Source of the DNA: Orientallactaga sibirica
Taxonomy: Eukaryota; Chordata; Mammalia; Rodentia; Dipodidae
DNA length: 64,000 bases
NCBI GenBank assembly: GCA_036365145.1
Contig: JAEOAD010002327.1
Span: forward strand, 434,001-498,000
Direction of reading: 5' to 3'
Every line of letters starts with the position of its first letter. The stretch's first letter is position 1. The position numbers and the translations under genes are program-made. Shown here in pieces: positions 50,300-62,285 of this stretch. The notes below the pieces were generated by a model. It was not told the origin of the DNA. It saw only the letters and a list, made by a program, of their open reading frames with translations, and made no database searches.

Positions 50300-53200
50300 T
50301 TCTTACTTTGTAAAATCTAACAAGATGTACAACTTAGTAGATTAACCACATTTCTAACGTAGTTTGTTTAGAAAACAAACGCCTTCATTACCGAACACAG
50401 TACTGTGTGAAATAAGGCTGTTCTGTTCCCCAAATGAGTTGCTTTTTTTAAGAAGAGTCTTCATGCAGCAAGATCAAACTTTCCCTAGTTTGTGTAATCT
50501 AACAAGATGTACAATTTAGTAGATTAACCACATTTCTATCGTAGTTTGTTTAGAAAACAAACACCTTCATTGCCGAATGCAGTACTGTGTGAAGTAAGCT
50601 AGTTCTGTTCTACAAATGAGTTGCTTTCTTACGAAGAGTCTTCAGTGCAGCAAGATCAAACTTTCCTAGTTTGTGTAATCTAACAAGATGTACAACTGAG
50701 TAGATTAACCACATTTCTAATGTAGTTTGTTTAGAAAACAAACGCCTTCATTGCGAACACAGTACTGTGTGAAATAAGGCTGTTCTGTTCCCCAAATGAA
50801 TTGCTTTCTTGAGAAGAGTCTTCAGTGCAGCAAGATCAAACTTTCCTAGTTTTTGTAATCTAACAAGATATACAATTTAGTAGATTATCTTCATTTCTAA
50901 AGTAGTTTGTTTAGAAAACAAACCCATTCATTGCCGAACACAGTACTGTGTGAAATAAGGCTGTTCTGTTCCCCAAATGAGTTGCTTTCTTGAAGTCTCT
51001 TCAGTGCAGCAAGAATCAAACTTTCCTAGTTTGTGTAATCTAACAAGATGTACAAGTTAGTAGATTAACCACATTTCTAACGTAGGTTGTTTAGAAAACA
51101 AACGCCTTCATTGCCGATCACAGTACTGTGTGAAATAAGCCTGTTCTGATCCCCAAATGAGTTGCTTTCTTATGAAGAGTCTTCAGTGCAGCAAGATCAA
51201 ACTTTCCTAGTTTGTGTAATCTAACAAGATGTAGAATTTAGTAGATTAATCACATTTCTAACGTCGTTTGTTTAGAAAACAAACACCTTCATTCATTGCC
51301 AAACAGTACTGTAGGAAATAAGGCTGTTCTCTTCCGCAAATGAGTTGCTTTTTTTGAGAAGAGGCTTCAGTGCAGCAAGATCAAACTTTCCTAGTTTGTA
51401 TAATCAAACAAGATGTACAACTTAGTAGACTACCCACATTTCTAACGTAGTTTGTTTGAAAACAAACGCCTTCATTGCCTAACACAGTACTGTGTGAAAT
51501 AAGGCTGTTCTGTTCCTCAAATGAGTTGCTTTCTTCAGAAAGAGTCTTCAGTGCACCAAGATCAAACTTTCCCAGTTTGTGTAATCTAACAAAATTGTAC
51601 AATTTAGTAGATTAACCACATTTCTAACGTAGTTTGTTTAGAAAACAAACACCTTCATTGCCCAATGCAGTACTGTGTGAAGTAAGCTAGTTCTGTTCTA
51701 CAAATGAGTTGCTTTCTTACGAAGAGTCTTCAGTGCAGCAAGATCAAACTTTCCTAGTTTGTGTAATCTTACAAGATGTACAACTTAGTAGATTAACCAC
51801 ATTTCTAAGGCAGTTTGTTTAGAAAACAAACGCCTTCATTGACGAACACAGTACTGTGTGAAATAAGGCTGTTCTTTTCCCGAAAACAGTTCCTTTCTTG
51901 AGAACAGTCTTCAGGGGAGCAAGATCAAACTTTTCTAGTTTTTTAATCTAACAAGATGTACAACTTAATAGACAACCTTCATTTCTAAAGTAGTTTGTTT
52001 AGAAAACAATCCCATTCATTGCCGAACACAGTACTGTCTGAAATAAGGCTGTTCTGTCCCAAAATTAGGTGCTTTCTCACAAAGAGTCTTCAGTGCAGCA
52101 AGATCAAACTTTCCTAGTTTGTGTAATCTAACAAGATGTACAACTTAGTAGATTAACCACATTTCTAACGTAGTTTCTTTAGAAAACAAACCCCTTCATT
52201 GCCAAACACAGTACTGTGTGAATTAAGCCTGTTCTGATCCCAAAATGAGTTTCCTTTCTTACGAAGAGTCATCAGTGCAGCAAGAACAAACTTTCTAGTT
52301 TTGTGATCTAACAACATGTAGAATTTAGTAGATTAACAACATTTCTAACGTAGTTTGTTTAGAAAACAAACACCTTCATTGCCATAAAAGCAGTACTGTG
52401 TGAAATAAGGCTGTTCTGTTCGCAAAAGAGTTGCTTTCTACGAAGAGTATTCATTACAGCAAGATCAAACTTTCCTAGTTTGTATAATCTAACAAGATGT
52501 ACAACTTAGTAGATTAACCACATCTCTAACGTAGTTTGTTTAGAAAACAAACGCCTTCATTACCGAACACAGTACTGTGTAAAATAAGGCTGTTCTGTTC
52601 CCCAAATGAGTTCCTTTCTTACGAAGAGTCTTCAGTGCAGCAAGATCAAACTTTCCTAGCTTGTGTAATCTAACACGTTGTACAATTTAGTAGATTAACC
52701 ACATTTCTAACGTAGTTTGTTTAGAAAACAAACCCCTTCATTGCCGAACACAGTACTGTGTGAAATAAGCCTGTTCTGATCCCCAAATGAGTTGCTTTCT
52801 TACGAAGAGTGTTCAGTGCAGCAAGATCAAACTTTCCTAGTTTGTGTAATCTTACAAGATGTACAACTTAGTAGATTAACCACATTTCTAACGTAGTTTG
52901 TTTAGAAAACAAACACCTTCATTGCGAAAACAGTACTGTGTGAAATAAGGCTATTCTGTTCTCCAAATGAGTTGCTTTCTTCACGAAGAGTCTTCAGTGC
53001 AGCAAGATCAAACTTTCCTAGTTTGTGTAACCTAACAAGATGTACAACTTAGTAGATTAACCCACATTTCTAACGTAGTTTGTTTAGAAAAAAAACACCT
53101 TCATTGCAGAATGCAGTACTGTGTGCAGTAAGCTAGTTCTGTTCTACAAATGAGTTGCTTTCTTACGAAGAGTCTTCAGTGCAGCAAGATTAAAATTTCC

Positions 53201-54023
53201 TAGTTTGTGTAATCTAACAAGATATACAACTTAGTAGATTAACCACATTTCTAATGTAGTTTGTTTAGAAAACAAACGCCTTCATTGCCGAACACAGTAC
53301 TGTGTGAAATAAGGCTGTTCTGTTCCACAAATGAGTTGGTTTCTTACGAAGACTCTTCAGTGCAGCAAGATCAAACTTTCCTAGTTTGTGTAATCTAACA
53401 AGATGTACAACTCAGTAGATTAACCACATTTCTAATGTAGGTTGTTTAGAAAACAAACGCCTTCATTGCCGAACACAGTACTGTGTGAAATAAACCTGTT
53501 CTGATCCCCAAATGAGTTGCTTTCTTACGAAGAGTCTTCAGTGCAGCAAGATCAAACTTTCCTAGTTTGTGTAATCTAACAAGATGTAGAATTTAGTAAA
53601 TTAACCACATTTCTAACGTAGTTTGTTTAGAAAACAAACCCATTCATTGCTGAACACAGTACTGTGTGAAATAAGGCGGTTCTGTTCCCCAAATGAGTTG
53701 CTTTCTTACGAAGACTCTTCAGTGCAGCAAGATCAAACTTTCCTAGTTTGTGTAATCTAACAAGTTGTACAATTTAGTAGACTAACCACATTTCTAACGT
53801 AGTTTGTTTAGAAAACAAACACCTTCATTGCCGAACGCAGTACTGTGTGAAATACGGCTGTTCTCTTCCGCAAATTGCGTTGCTTTCTTACGAAGAGTCT
53901 TCAGTGCAGCAAGATCAAACTTTCCTAGTTTGTGTAATGTAACAAGATGTAAAACTTAGTAGATTAACCACATTTCTAACGTAGTTTGTTTAGAAAACAA
54001 ACGCCTTCATTGCCGAACACAGT
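50300..54023. repeat. Copy of 36750-40465 (about 3.7 kb)
   Basis: Offsets are 13,549 at TTCTTACTTTGTAAAATC, 13,558 at TCTAAGGCAG, 13,557 at CCACATCTCTAACG and 13,559 at ATAAGGCGG. The right half (about 52.7-53.9 kb) is almost identical to 39.2-40.4 kb. The left half has extra small indels, for example CATTCATTGCCAAACAG near 51291. The match ends near 54023, where this copy turns to a B unit and the other to F-like sequence. Confidence 0.87.
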
Positions 54024-56260
54024 ACTGTGTGAAATAAGGCTGTTCTCTTCCCGAAATCAATTGCTTTCTTGAGAAGAGTCTTCAGGGCATCAAGATCAAA
54101 CTTTCCTAGTTTTTGTAATCTAACAAGATATACAACTTAATAGACTATCTTCATTTCTAAAGTACTTTGTTTAGAAAAGAAACCCATTCATTGCCGAACA
54201 TAGTACTGTGTGAAATAAGCCTGTTCTGATCCCCAAATGAGTTGCTTTCTTACGAAGAGTCTTCAGTGCAGCAAGATCAAACTTTCCTAGTTTGTGTAAT
54301 CTAACAAGATGTAGAATTTAGTAGATTAATCACATTTCTAACGTAGTTTGTTTAGAAAACAAACACCTTCATTGCCGAACGCAGTACTGTGTGAAATAAG
54401 GCTGTTCTCTTCCGCAAATGAGTTGCTTTTTTACGAAGAGGCTTCAGTGCAGCAAGATCAAACTTTCCTAGTTTGTATAATCAAACAAGATATACAACAT
54501 AGTAGATTACCCACATTTCTAACGTAGTTTGTTTAGAAAACAAACGCCTTCATTGCCGAACACAGTACTGTGTGAAATAAGGTTGTTCTGTTCCCCAAAT
54601 GAGTTGCTTTCTTACGAAGAGTCTTCAGTGCAGCAAGATCAAACTTTCCCAGTTTGTGTAATCTAACAAATTGTACAATTTAGTAGATTAACCACATTTC
54701 TAAAGTAATTTGTTTAGAAAACAAACACCTTCATTGCCGAATGCAGTACTGTGTGAAGTAAGCTAGTTCTGTTCTACAAATGAGTTGCTTTTTTACGAAG
54801 AGGCTTCAGTGCAGCAAGATCAAACTTTCCCAGTTTGTGTAATCTAACAAACTGTACAACTTAGTAGATTACACACATTTCAAACGTAGTTTGTTTAGAA
54901 AACAAACGCCTTCATTGCCGAACACAGTACTGTGTGAAATAAGGCTGTTCTGTTCCCCAAATGAGTTGCTTTCTTACGAAGAGTCTTCAGTGCAGCAAGA
55001 TCAAACTTTCCTAGTTTGTGTAATCTAACAACATATATAATTTAGTAGATTAACCACATTTCTAACGTAGTTTGTTTAGAAAACAAACACCTTCATTGCG
55101 GAACGTAGTACTGTGTGAATTAAGGCTGTACTCTTCCGCAAATGAGTTGCTTTCTTAGGAAGACTCTTCAGTGCAGCAAGATCAAACTTTCCTAGTTTGT
55201 ATAATCTAACAAGATGTACAACTTAGTAGATTAACCACATTTCTAACGTAGTTTGTATAGAAAACAAACGCCTTCATTGCCGAACACAGTACTATGTGAA
55301 ACAAGCTTGTTCTGATCCCCAAATCAGTTGCTTTCTTACGAAGAGTCTTCAGTGCAGCAAGATCAAACTTTCTTAGTTTGTGTAATCTAACAAGATGTAG
55401 AATTTAGTAGATTAAGCTAATTTCTAACGTAGTTTGTTTAGAAAACAAACACCTTCATTGCCGAACACAGTACTGTGTGAAATAAGGCTGTTCTCTGCCG
55501 CAAATGAGTTGCTTTCTTACGAAGAGTCTTCAGTGCAGCAAGATCACACTTTCCTAGTTTGTATAATCTAACAAGATGTACAACTTAGTAGATTAACCAC
55601 ATTTCTAACGTAGTTTGTTTAGAAAACAAACGCCTTCATTGCCGAACACAGTACTGTGTGAAATAAGGCTGTTCTTTTCCCGAAAACAGTTCCTTTCTTG
55701 AGAACAGTCTTCAGGACAGCAAGATCAAACTTTCCTAGTCTTTTTAATCTAACAAGATGTACAACAATCGACAACCTTCATTTCTAAAGTTGTTTAGAAA
55801 ACAATCCCATTCATTGCGAACACAGTACTGTGTGAAATAAGGCTGTTCTGTTCCCAAATTAGGTGCTTTCTCACGAAGAGTCTTCAGTGCAGCAAGATCA
55901 AACTTTCCTAGTTTGTGTAATCTAACAAGATGTACAACTTAGTAGATTAACCACATTTTAACGTAGTTTGTTTAGAAAACAAACCCCTTCATTGCCAAAC
56001 ACAGTACTGTGTGATTTAAGCCGGTTCTGATCCCCAAATGAGTTGCTTTCTTACGAAGAGTCATCAGTGCAGCAAGATCAAACTTTCCTAGTTTGTGTGA
56101 TCTAACAAGATGTAGAATTTTGTAGATTAACCACATTACTAACGTAGTTTGTTTAGAAAACAAACACCTTCATTACAGAACACAGTACTGTGTGAAATAA
56201 GGCTGTTCTGTTCCCCAAATGAGTTGCTTTCTTACGAAGAGTCTTCAGTGCAGCAAGATC
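54024..56260. repeat. Mixed monomer domain
   Basis: About twelve monomers of B, F, G, H and D type. 55670-56160 resembles 38300-38800 (GAAAACAGTTCC, ACAATCCC, AAATTAGGTGC, GAGTCATCAG) but with its own deletions, such as ACAACAATCGAC near 55761 and AAAGTTGTTTAG near 55786. No non-satellite sequence is seen. Confidence 0.8.
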
Positions 56261-57404
56261 AAACTTCCCTAGTTTGTGTAATCTAACAAGATATACAATT
56301 TAGTAGATTAACCACATTTCTAACGTAGTTTGTTTAGAAAACAAACACCTTCATTGCCGAATGCAGTACTGTGTGAAGTAAGCTAGATCTGTTCTACAAA
56401 TGAGTTGCTTTCTTACGAAGAGTCTTCAGTGCAGCAAGATCAAACTTTCCTAGTTTGTGTAATCTTACAAGATGTACAATTTAGTAGATTAACCCCATTT
56501 CTAACGTAGTTTGTTTAGAAAACAAACGCCTTCATTGCCGAACAAAGTACTGTGTGAAATTAGGCTGTTCTGTTCCCGAAATCAGTTGCTTTCTTGAGAA
56601 CAGTCTTCAGGGCAGCAAGATCAAACTTTCCTAGTTTTTGTAATCTGACAAGATGTTGAACTTAATAGACTACCTTCATTTCTAAAGTAGTTTGTTTAGA
56701 AAACAAACCCATTCATTGCCGAACACAGTACTGTGTGAAATAAGGCTGTCATGTTCCCCAAATGAGTTGGTTTCTTACGAAGACTCTTCAGTGCAGCAAG
56801 ATCAAACTTTCCTAGTTTGTGTAATCTAACAAGATGTACAACTTAGTAGATTATCCACATTTCTAACGTAGTTTGTTTAGAAAACAAACACCTTCATTGC
56901 CGAACACAGTACTGTGTGAAATAAGGCTATTCTGTTCTCCAAATGAGTTGCTTTCTTACGAAGAGTCTTCAGTGCAGCAAGATCAAACTTTCCTCGTTTG
57001 TGTAATCTAACAAGATGTACAACGTAGTAGATTAAGCACATTTCTTACGTAGTTTGTTTAGATAACAAACGCCTTCATTGCCGAACACAGTACTGTTTGA
57101 AATAAGCCTGTTCTGATCCCCAAATGAGTTGCTTTCTTACGAAGAGTCTTCAGTGCAGCAAGATCAAACTTTCCTAGTTTGTGTAATCTTACAAGATGTA
57201 CAACTTAGTAGATTAACCACGTTTCTAACGTAGTTTGTTTTAGAAAACAAACCCTTCATTGCCGAAACCCAGTCTGTGTGAAAATAAGGCTGTTCTTTTC
57301 CGAAAACAGTTCCTTTCTTGAGAACAGTCTTCAGGGCAGCAAGATCAAACTTTCCTAGTTTTTTTAATCTAACAAGATGTACAACTTAATAGACTAGCTT
57401 CATT

Positions 57405-57472
57405 TCGAAAGTAGTTTGTTTAGAAGCTTGTGTAATCTAAGAAGTTGTACACTTTAGTAGATTAACCACATT
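57405..57472. repeat. Truncated monomer, 68 bp between anchors
   Basis: The anchor T(C/T)CGAAAGTAG at 57405 is followed by the next TCTAACGTAG at 57473, where about 181 bp is expected. GTTTGTTTAGAA runs directly into GCTTGTGTAATC at about 57424, so about 113 bp including the palindrome, dyad 1 and dyad 2 is absent. Dyad 3 is cut in its right arm. Confidence 0.9.
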
Positions 57473-58015
57473 TCTAACGTAGTTTGTTTAGAAAACAAAC
57501 ACCTTCATTGCAGAATGCAGTACTGTGTGAAGTAAGCTAGTTCTGTTCTACAAATGAGTTGCTTTTTTACGAAGAGTCTTCAGTGCAGCAAGATCAAACT
57601 TTCCTAGTTTGTGTAATCTAACAAGATGTACAATTTAGTAGATTAACCACATTTCTAACGTAGGTTGTTTAGAAAACAAACGCCTACATTCCCGAACACA
57701 GTACTGTGTGAAATAAGCCTGTTCTGAACCCCAAATGAGTTGCTTTCTTACGAAGAGTCTTCAGTGCAGCAAGATCAAACATTCCTAGTTTGTATAATCT
57801 AACAAGATGTACAACTTAGTAGATTAACCACATTTCTAACGTAGTTTGTATAGAAAACAAACGCCTTCATTGCCGAACACAGTACTATGTGAAATAAGCT
57901 TGTTCTGATCCCCAAATCAGTTGCTTTCTTACGAAGACTCTTCAGTGCAGCAAGATCAAACTTTCTTAGTTTGTGTAATCTAACAAGATGTAGAATTTAG
58001 TAGATTAAGCACATT

Positions 58016-58133
58016 TCTAACGTAGTTTGTTTAGAAAACAAACACCTTCATTGCCGAACACAGTACAGCAAGATCAAACTTTCCTAGTTTTTGTAATCTA
58101 ACAAGATGTTGAACTTAATAGACTACCTTCATT
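58016..58133. repeat. Truncated monomer, 118 bp between anchors
   Basis: AACACAGTAC joins AGCAAGATCAAAC near 58066. About 63 bp are lost, from the centre of the palindrome to just after dyad 1. The junction falls at the exact middle of ACACAGTACTGTGT, between the two half-sites. Confidence 0.9.
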
Positions 58134-58277
58134 TCTAAAGTAGTTTGTTTAGAAAACAAACCCATTCATTGCCGAACACAATACTGTGTGAAATAAGAGT
58201 CTCTCAGTGCAGCAAGATCAAACTTTCCTAGTTTGTGAAATCTAACAAGATGTAGAATTTAGTAGATTAACCACATT
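58134..58277. repeat. Truncated monomer, 144 bp between anchors
   Basis: GTGTGAAATAAG joins AGTCTCTCAGTGCAG near 58197. About 37 bp are lost, covering the monomer start, AAATGAGTTGC and the left arm of dyad 1. It directly follows the 118-bp unit. Confidence 0.88.
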
Positions 58278-59543
58278 TCTAACGTAGTTTGTTTAGAAAA
58301 CAAATGCCTTCATTGCGGAACACAGTACTGTGTGAAATAAGCTTGTTCTGATCCCCAAATCAGTTGCTTTCTTACGAAGAGTCTTCAGTGCAGCAACATC
58401 AAACTTTCTTAGTTTGTGTAATCTAACAAGATGTAGAATTTATTAGATTAACCACATTTCTAACGTAGTTTGTTTAGAAAACAAACACCTTCATTGCCTA
58501 ACACAGTACTGTGTGAAATAAGGCTGTTCTCTGCCGCAAATGAGTTGCTTTCTTACGAAGAGTCTTCAGTGCAGCAAGATCAAACTTCCCTAGTTTGTGT
58601 AATCTAACAAGATATACAATTTAGTAGATTAACCACATTTCTAACGTAGTTTGTTTAGAAAACAAACGCCTTCATTGCCGAACAAAGTACTGTGTGAAAT
58701 AAGGCTGTTCTGTTCCCGAAATCAGTGGCTTTCTTGAGAACAGTCTTCAGGGCAGCAAGATCAAACTTTCCTAGTTTTTGTAATCTAACAAGATGTTGAA
58801 CTTAATAGACTACCTTCATTTCTAAAGTAGTTTGTTTAGAAAACAAACCCATTCATTGCCGAACACAGTACTGTGTGAAATAAGGCTGTTATGTTCCCCA
58901 AATGAGTTGGTTTCTTACGAAGACTCTTCAGTGCAGCAAGATCAAACTTTCCTAGTTTGTGTAATCTAACAAGATGTACAACTTAGTAGATTATCCACAT
59001 TTCTAACGTACTTTGTTTAGAAAACAAACACCTTCATTGCCGAACACAGTACTGTGTGAAATAAGGCTATTCTGTTCTCCAAATGAGTGCTTTCTTACGA
59101 AGAGTCTTCAGTGCAGCAAGATCAAACTTTCCTCGTTTGTGTAATCTAACAAGATGTACAACGTAGTAGATTAAGCACCTTTCTTACGTAGTTTGTTTAG
59201 ATAACAAACGCCTTCATTGCCGAACACAGTACTGTGTGAAATAAGCCTGTTCTGATCCCCAAATGAGTTGCTTTCTTACGAAGAGTCTTCAGTGCAGCAA
59301 GATCAAACTTTCCTAGTTTGTGTAATCTTACAAGATGTACAACTTAGTAGATTAACCACATTTCTAACGTAGTTTGTTTAGAAAACAAACGCCTTCATTG
59401 CCGAACACAGTACTGTGTGAAATAAGGCTGTTCTTTTCCCAAAAACAGTTCCTTTCTTGAGAACAGTCTTCAGGGCAGCAAGATCAAACTTTCCTAGTTT
59501 TTTTAATCTAACAAGATGTACAACTTAATAGACTACCTTCATT

Positions 59544-59611
59544 TCGAAAGTAGTTTGTTTAGAAGCTTGTGTAATCTAAGAAGTTGTACACTTTAGTAGA
59601 TTAACCACATT
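59544..59611. repeat. Truncated monomer, 68 bp (copy 2)
   Basis: Same breakpoint as 57405-57472, with GTTTGTTTAGAA joined to GCTTGTGTAATC. Identity of the junction shows that the deletion came before the block duplication. Confidence 0.9.
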
Positions 59612-60154
59612 TCTAACGTAGTTTGTTTAGAAAACAAACACCTTAATTGCAGAATGCAGTACTGTGTGAAGTAAGCTAGTTCTGTTCTACAAATGAGTTG
59701 CTTTTATACGAAGAGTCTTCAGTGCAGCAAGATCAAACTTTCCTAGTTTGTGTAATCTAACAAGATGTACAATTTAGTAGATTAACCACATTTCTAACGT
59801 AGGTTGTTTAGAAAACAAACGCCTACATTCCCGAACACAGTACTGTGTGAAATAAGCCTGTTCTGAACCCCAAATGAGTTGCTTTTTTACGAAGAGTATT
59901 CAGTGCAGCAAGATCAAACATTCCTAGTTTGTATAATCTAACAAGATGTACAACTTAGTAGATTAACCACATTTCTAACGTAGTTTGTATAGAAAACAAA
60001 CGCCTTCATTGCCGAACACAGTACTATGTGAAATAAGCTTGTTCTGATCCCCAAATCAGTTGCTTTCTTACGAAGAGTCTTCAGTGCAGCAAGATCAAAC
60101 TTTCTTAGTTTGTGTAATCTAACAAGATGTAGAATTTAGTAGATTAAGCACATT

Positions 60155-60272
60155 TCTAACGTAGTTTGTTTAGAAAACAAACACCTTCATTGCCGAACAC
60201 AGTACAGCAAGATCAAACTTTCCTAGTTTTTGTAATCTAACAAGATGTTGAACTTAATAGACTACCTTCATT
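60155..60272. repeat. Truncated monomer, 118 bp (copy 2)
   Basis: Same junction as 58016-58133, with CACAGTAC joined to AGCAAGATC near 60205. Confidence 0.9.
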
Positions 60273-60416
60273 TCTAATGTAGTTTGTTTAGAAAACAAAC
60301 CCATTCATTGCCGAACACAGTACTGTGTGAAATAAGAGTCTCTCAGTGCAGCAAGATCAAACTTTCCTAGTTTGTGTAATCTAACAAGATGTAGAATTTA
60401 GTAGATTAACCACATT
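60273..60416. repeat. Truncated monomer, 144 bp (copy 2)
   Basis: Same junction as 58134-58277, with AAATAAG joined to AGTCTCTCAG near 60337. Confidence 0.88.
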
Positions 60417-60839
60417 TCTAACGTAGTTTGTTTAGAAAACAAATGCCTTCATTGCGGAACACAGTACGTGAAATAAGCTTGTTCTGATCCCCAAATCAGT
60501 TGCTTTATTACGAAGAGTCTTCAGTGCAGCAACATCAAACTTTCTTAGTTTGTGTAATCTAACAAGATGTAGAATTTATTAGATTAACCACATTTCTAAC
60601 GTAGTTTGTTTAGAAAACAAACACCTTCATTGCCGAACACAGTACTGTGTGAAATAAGGCTATTGTGTTCTCCAAATGAGTTGCTTTCTTACGAAGAGTC
60701 TTCAGTGCAGCAAGATCAAACTTTCCTAGTTTGTGTAATTTAACAAGATGTACAACTTAGTAGATTAACCACATTTCTAACGTAGTTTCTTTAGAAAACA
60801 AACCCCTTCATTGCCGAACACAGTACTGTGTGAAATAAG

Positions 60840-61020
60840 CCTGTTCTGATTCCCAAATGAGTTGCTTTCTTACGAAGAGTCTTCAGTGCAGCAAGATCAA
60901 ACTTTCCTAGTTTGTGTAATCTAACAAGATGTAGAATTTAGTAGATTAACCACATTTCTAACTCAGTTCGTTTAGAAAACAAACACCTTCATTGCCGAAC
61001 GCAGTACAGTGTGAAATAAG
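60840..61020. repeat. Subtype F monomer (CCTGTTCTGAT / GATGTAGAATTTAG)
   Basis: F begins CCTGTTCTGAT followed by CCCCAAATG or, as here, TCCCAAATG. In most copies it also has GATGTAGAATTTAG in place of GATGTACAACTTAG. This copy carries both markers. The combination recurs many times, for example near 2895, 6330, 10670, 13750, 16450, 19720, 23520, 24790, 33800, 35600, 37590 and 46800. F commonly precedes a G monomer. Confidence 0.83.
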
Positions 61021-61561
61021 GCTGTTTTGTTGTGCAAATGAGTTGCTTTCTTACGAAGAGTCTTCAGTGCAGCAAGCTCAAACTTTCCTAGTTTGTATAA
61101 TCTAACAAGATGTACAATTTAGTAGATTAACCACATTTCTAACTTAATTTGTTTAGAAAACAAACGCCTTCATTACCGAACACAGTACTGTGTGAAATAA
61201 GGCTGTTCTGTTCCCCAAATGACTTGCTTTCTTACGAAGAGTCTTCAGTGCAGCAAGATCAAACGTTCCTAGCTAGTGTAATCTAACAAGTTGTACACTT
61301 TAGTAGATTAACCACATTTCTAACGTAGTTTGTTTAGAAAACAAACGCCTTCATTGCCGAACACAGTACTGTGTGAAATAAGCCTGTTCTGATCCAAATG
61401 AGTTGCTTTCTTACGAAGAGTCTTCAGTGCAGCAAGATCAAACGTTCCTAGTTTGTGTAATCTAACAAGATGTAGAATTTAGTAGATTAACCATATTTCT
61501 AACGTAGTTTGTTTAGAAAACAACCACCTTCATTGCCGAACACAGTACTGTGTGAAATAAG

Positions 61562-61742
61562 GATGTTCTCTTCCGCAAATGAGTTGCTTTCTTACGAAGA
61601 GTCTTCAGTGCAGCAAGATCAAACTTTGCTAGTTCGTATAATCTACCAAGATGTACAACTTAGTAGATTAACCACATTTCTAACGTAGTTTGTTTAGAAA
61701 ACAAACGCCTTCATTGCCGAACACAGTACTGTGTGAAATAAG
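61562..61742. repeat. Subtype G monomer (CTCTTCCGCAAATG)
   Basis: G is recognised by CTCTTCCGCAAATG, or the related TTGTGCAAATG and TTGCGCAAATG, where the consensus has CTGTTCCCCAAATG. It is typically preceded by GAACGCAG, a CpG-bearing variant of GAACACAG. Here the downstream half is near consensus apart from TTTGCTAGTTCG, which breaks the CAAACT/AGTTTG dyad. Other G monomers lie near 13570, 13930, 15200, 16105, 20810, 23700, 34705, 35780, 36690, 54410 and 55500. Confidence 0.78.
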
Positions 61743-62104
61743 ACTGTTCTCTTCCCCAAATGAGTTGCTTTCTTACGAAGAGTCTTCAGTGCAGCAAGAT
61801 CAAACTTTCCTATTTTGTGTAATTTAACAGGATGTACAACTTAATAGACTACCTTCATTTCTAAAGTAGTTTGTTTAGTAAACAAACCCATTCATTGCCG
61901 AACACAGTACTCTGTGAAATAATGCTGTTCTGTTCCCCAAATGAGTTCCTTTCTTACGAAGAGTCTTCAGTGCAGCAAGATCAAACATTCCTAGTTTGTG
62001 TAGTCTAACAAGATGTACAATTTAGTAGATTAACCACATTTCTAACGTAGTTTTTTTAGAAAACAAACACCTTCATTGCCGAATGCAGTACTGTGTGAAG
62101 TAAG

Positions 62105-62285
62105 CTAGTTCTGTTCTACAAATGAGTTGCTTTCTTACGAAGAGTCTTCAGTGCAGCAAGATCAAACTTTCCTAGTTTGTGTAATCTTACAAGATGTACA
62201 ATTTAGTAGATTAACCACATTTCTAACGTAGTTTGTTTAGAAAACAAACTCCATCATTGCCGAACACAGTACTGTGTGAAATAAG
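62105..62285. repeat. Subtype D monomer (CTAGTTCTGTTCTACAAATG)
   Basis: D begins with CTAGTTCTGTTCTACAAATG, is usually preceded by AATGCAGTACTGTGTG and AAGTAAG, and often has AATCTTACAAGATG in place of AATCTAACAAGATG. In this copy all these markers are present. D recurs near 180, 3800, 4160, 14290, 15550, 17000, 17360, 20080, 21165, 22975, 24060, 28195, 30180, 30725, 31810, 32350, 33980, 35060, 36144, 37048, 38128, 39575, 41010, 41570, 43190, 44275, 45355, 46260, 47340, 50600, 51690, 53130, 54765, 56385, 57540, 59675 and 63010. I found none between about 4.3 and 14.2 kb, which is the stretch that contains the ten-monomer higher-order unit. Confidence 0.88.

Larger units (their letters stand above)
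56261..58581. repeat. Block with three truncated monomers, copy 1
   Basis: Shared markers with 58582-60640 are AAACTTCCCTAG, GATGTTGAACTTAATAG, ATGTTCCCC, TTCCTCGTTTG, TTTAGATAAC, TTTCGAAAG, AAGCTTGTGTAATC, CTACATTCCCG, TGTATAGAAAAC and AAATAAGAGTCTCTCAG. Most of it aligns at an offset of 2,139 bp. The left edge aligns at 2,321 bp because copy 1 holds one extra D monomer near 56345-56520. Confidence 0.88.
58582..60640. repeat. Block with three truncated monomers, copy 2
   Basis: It repeats copy 1 including all three truncations at identical breakpoints: 59544-59611 (68 bp), 60155-60272 (118 bp) and 60273-60416 (144 bp). Small private changes include TTTTATACG near 59703, TTTTTTACG near 59884 and GTACGTGAAATAAG near 60466. 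After about 60640 the sequences part. Confidence 0.88.

Noticed and set aside
57422..57430. Inserted mobile element at the GAAGCTTGTG junction
   Set aside because: Both sides are satellite sequence and simply skip about 113 bp of the monomer. There is no extra sequence, target-site duplication or terminal repeat.
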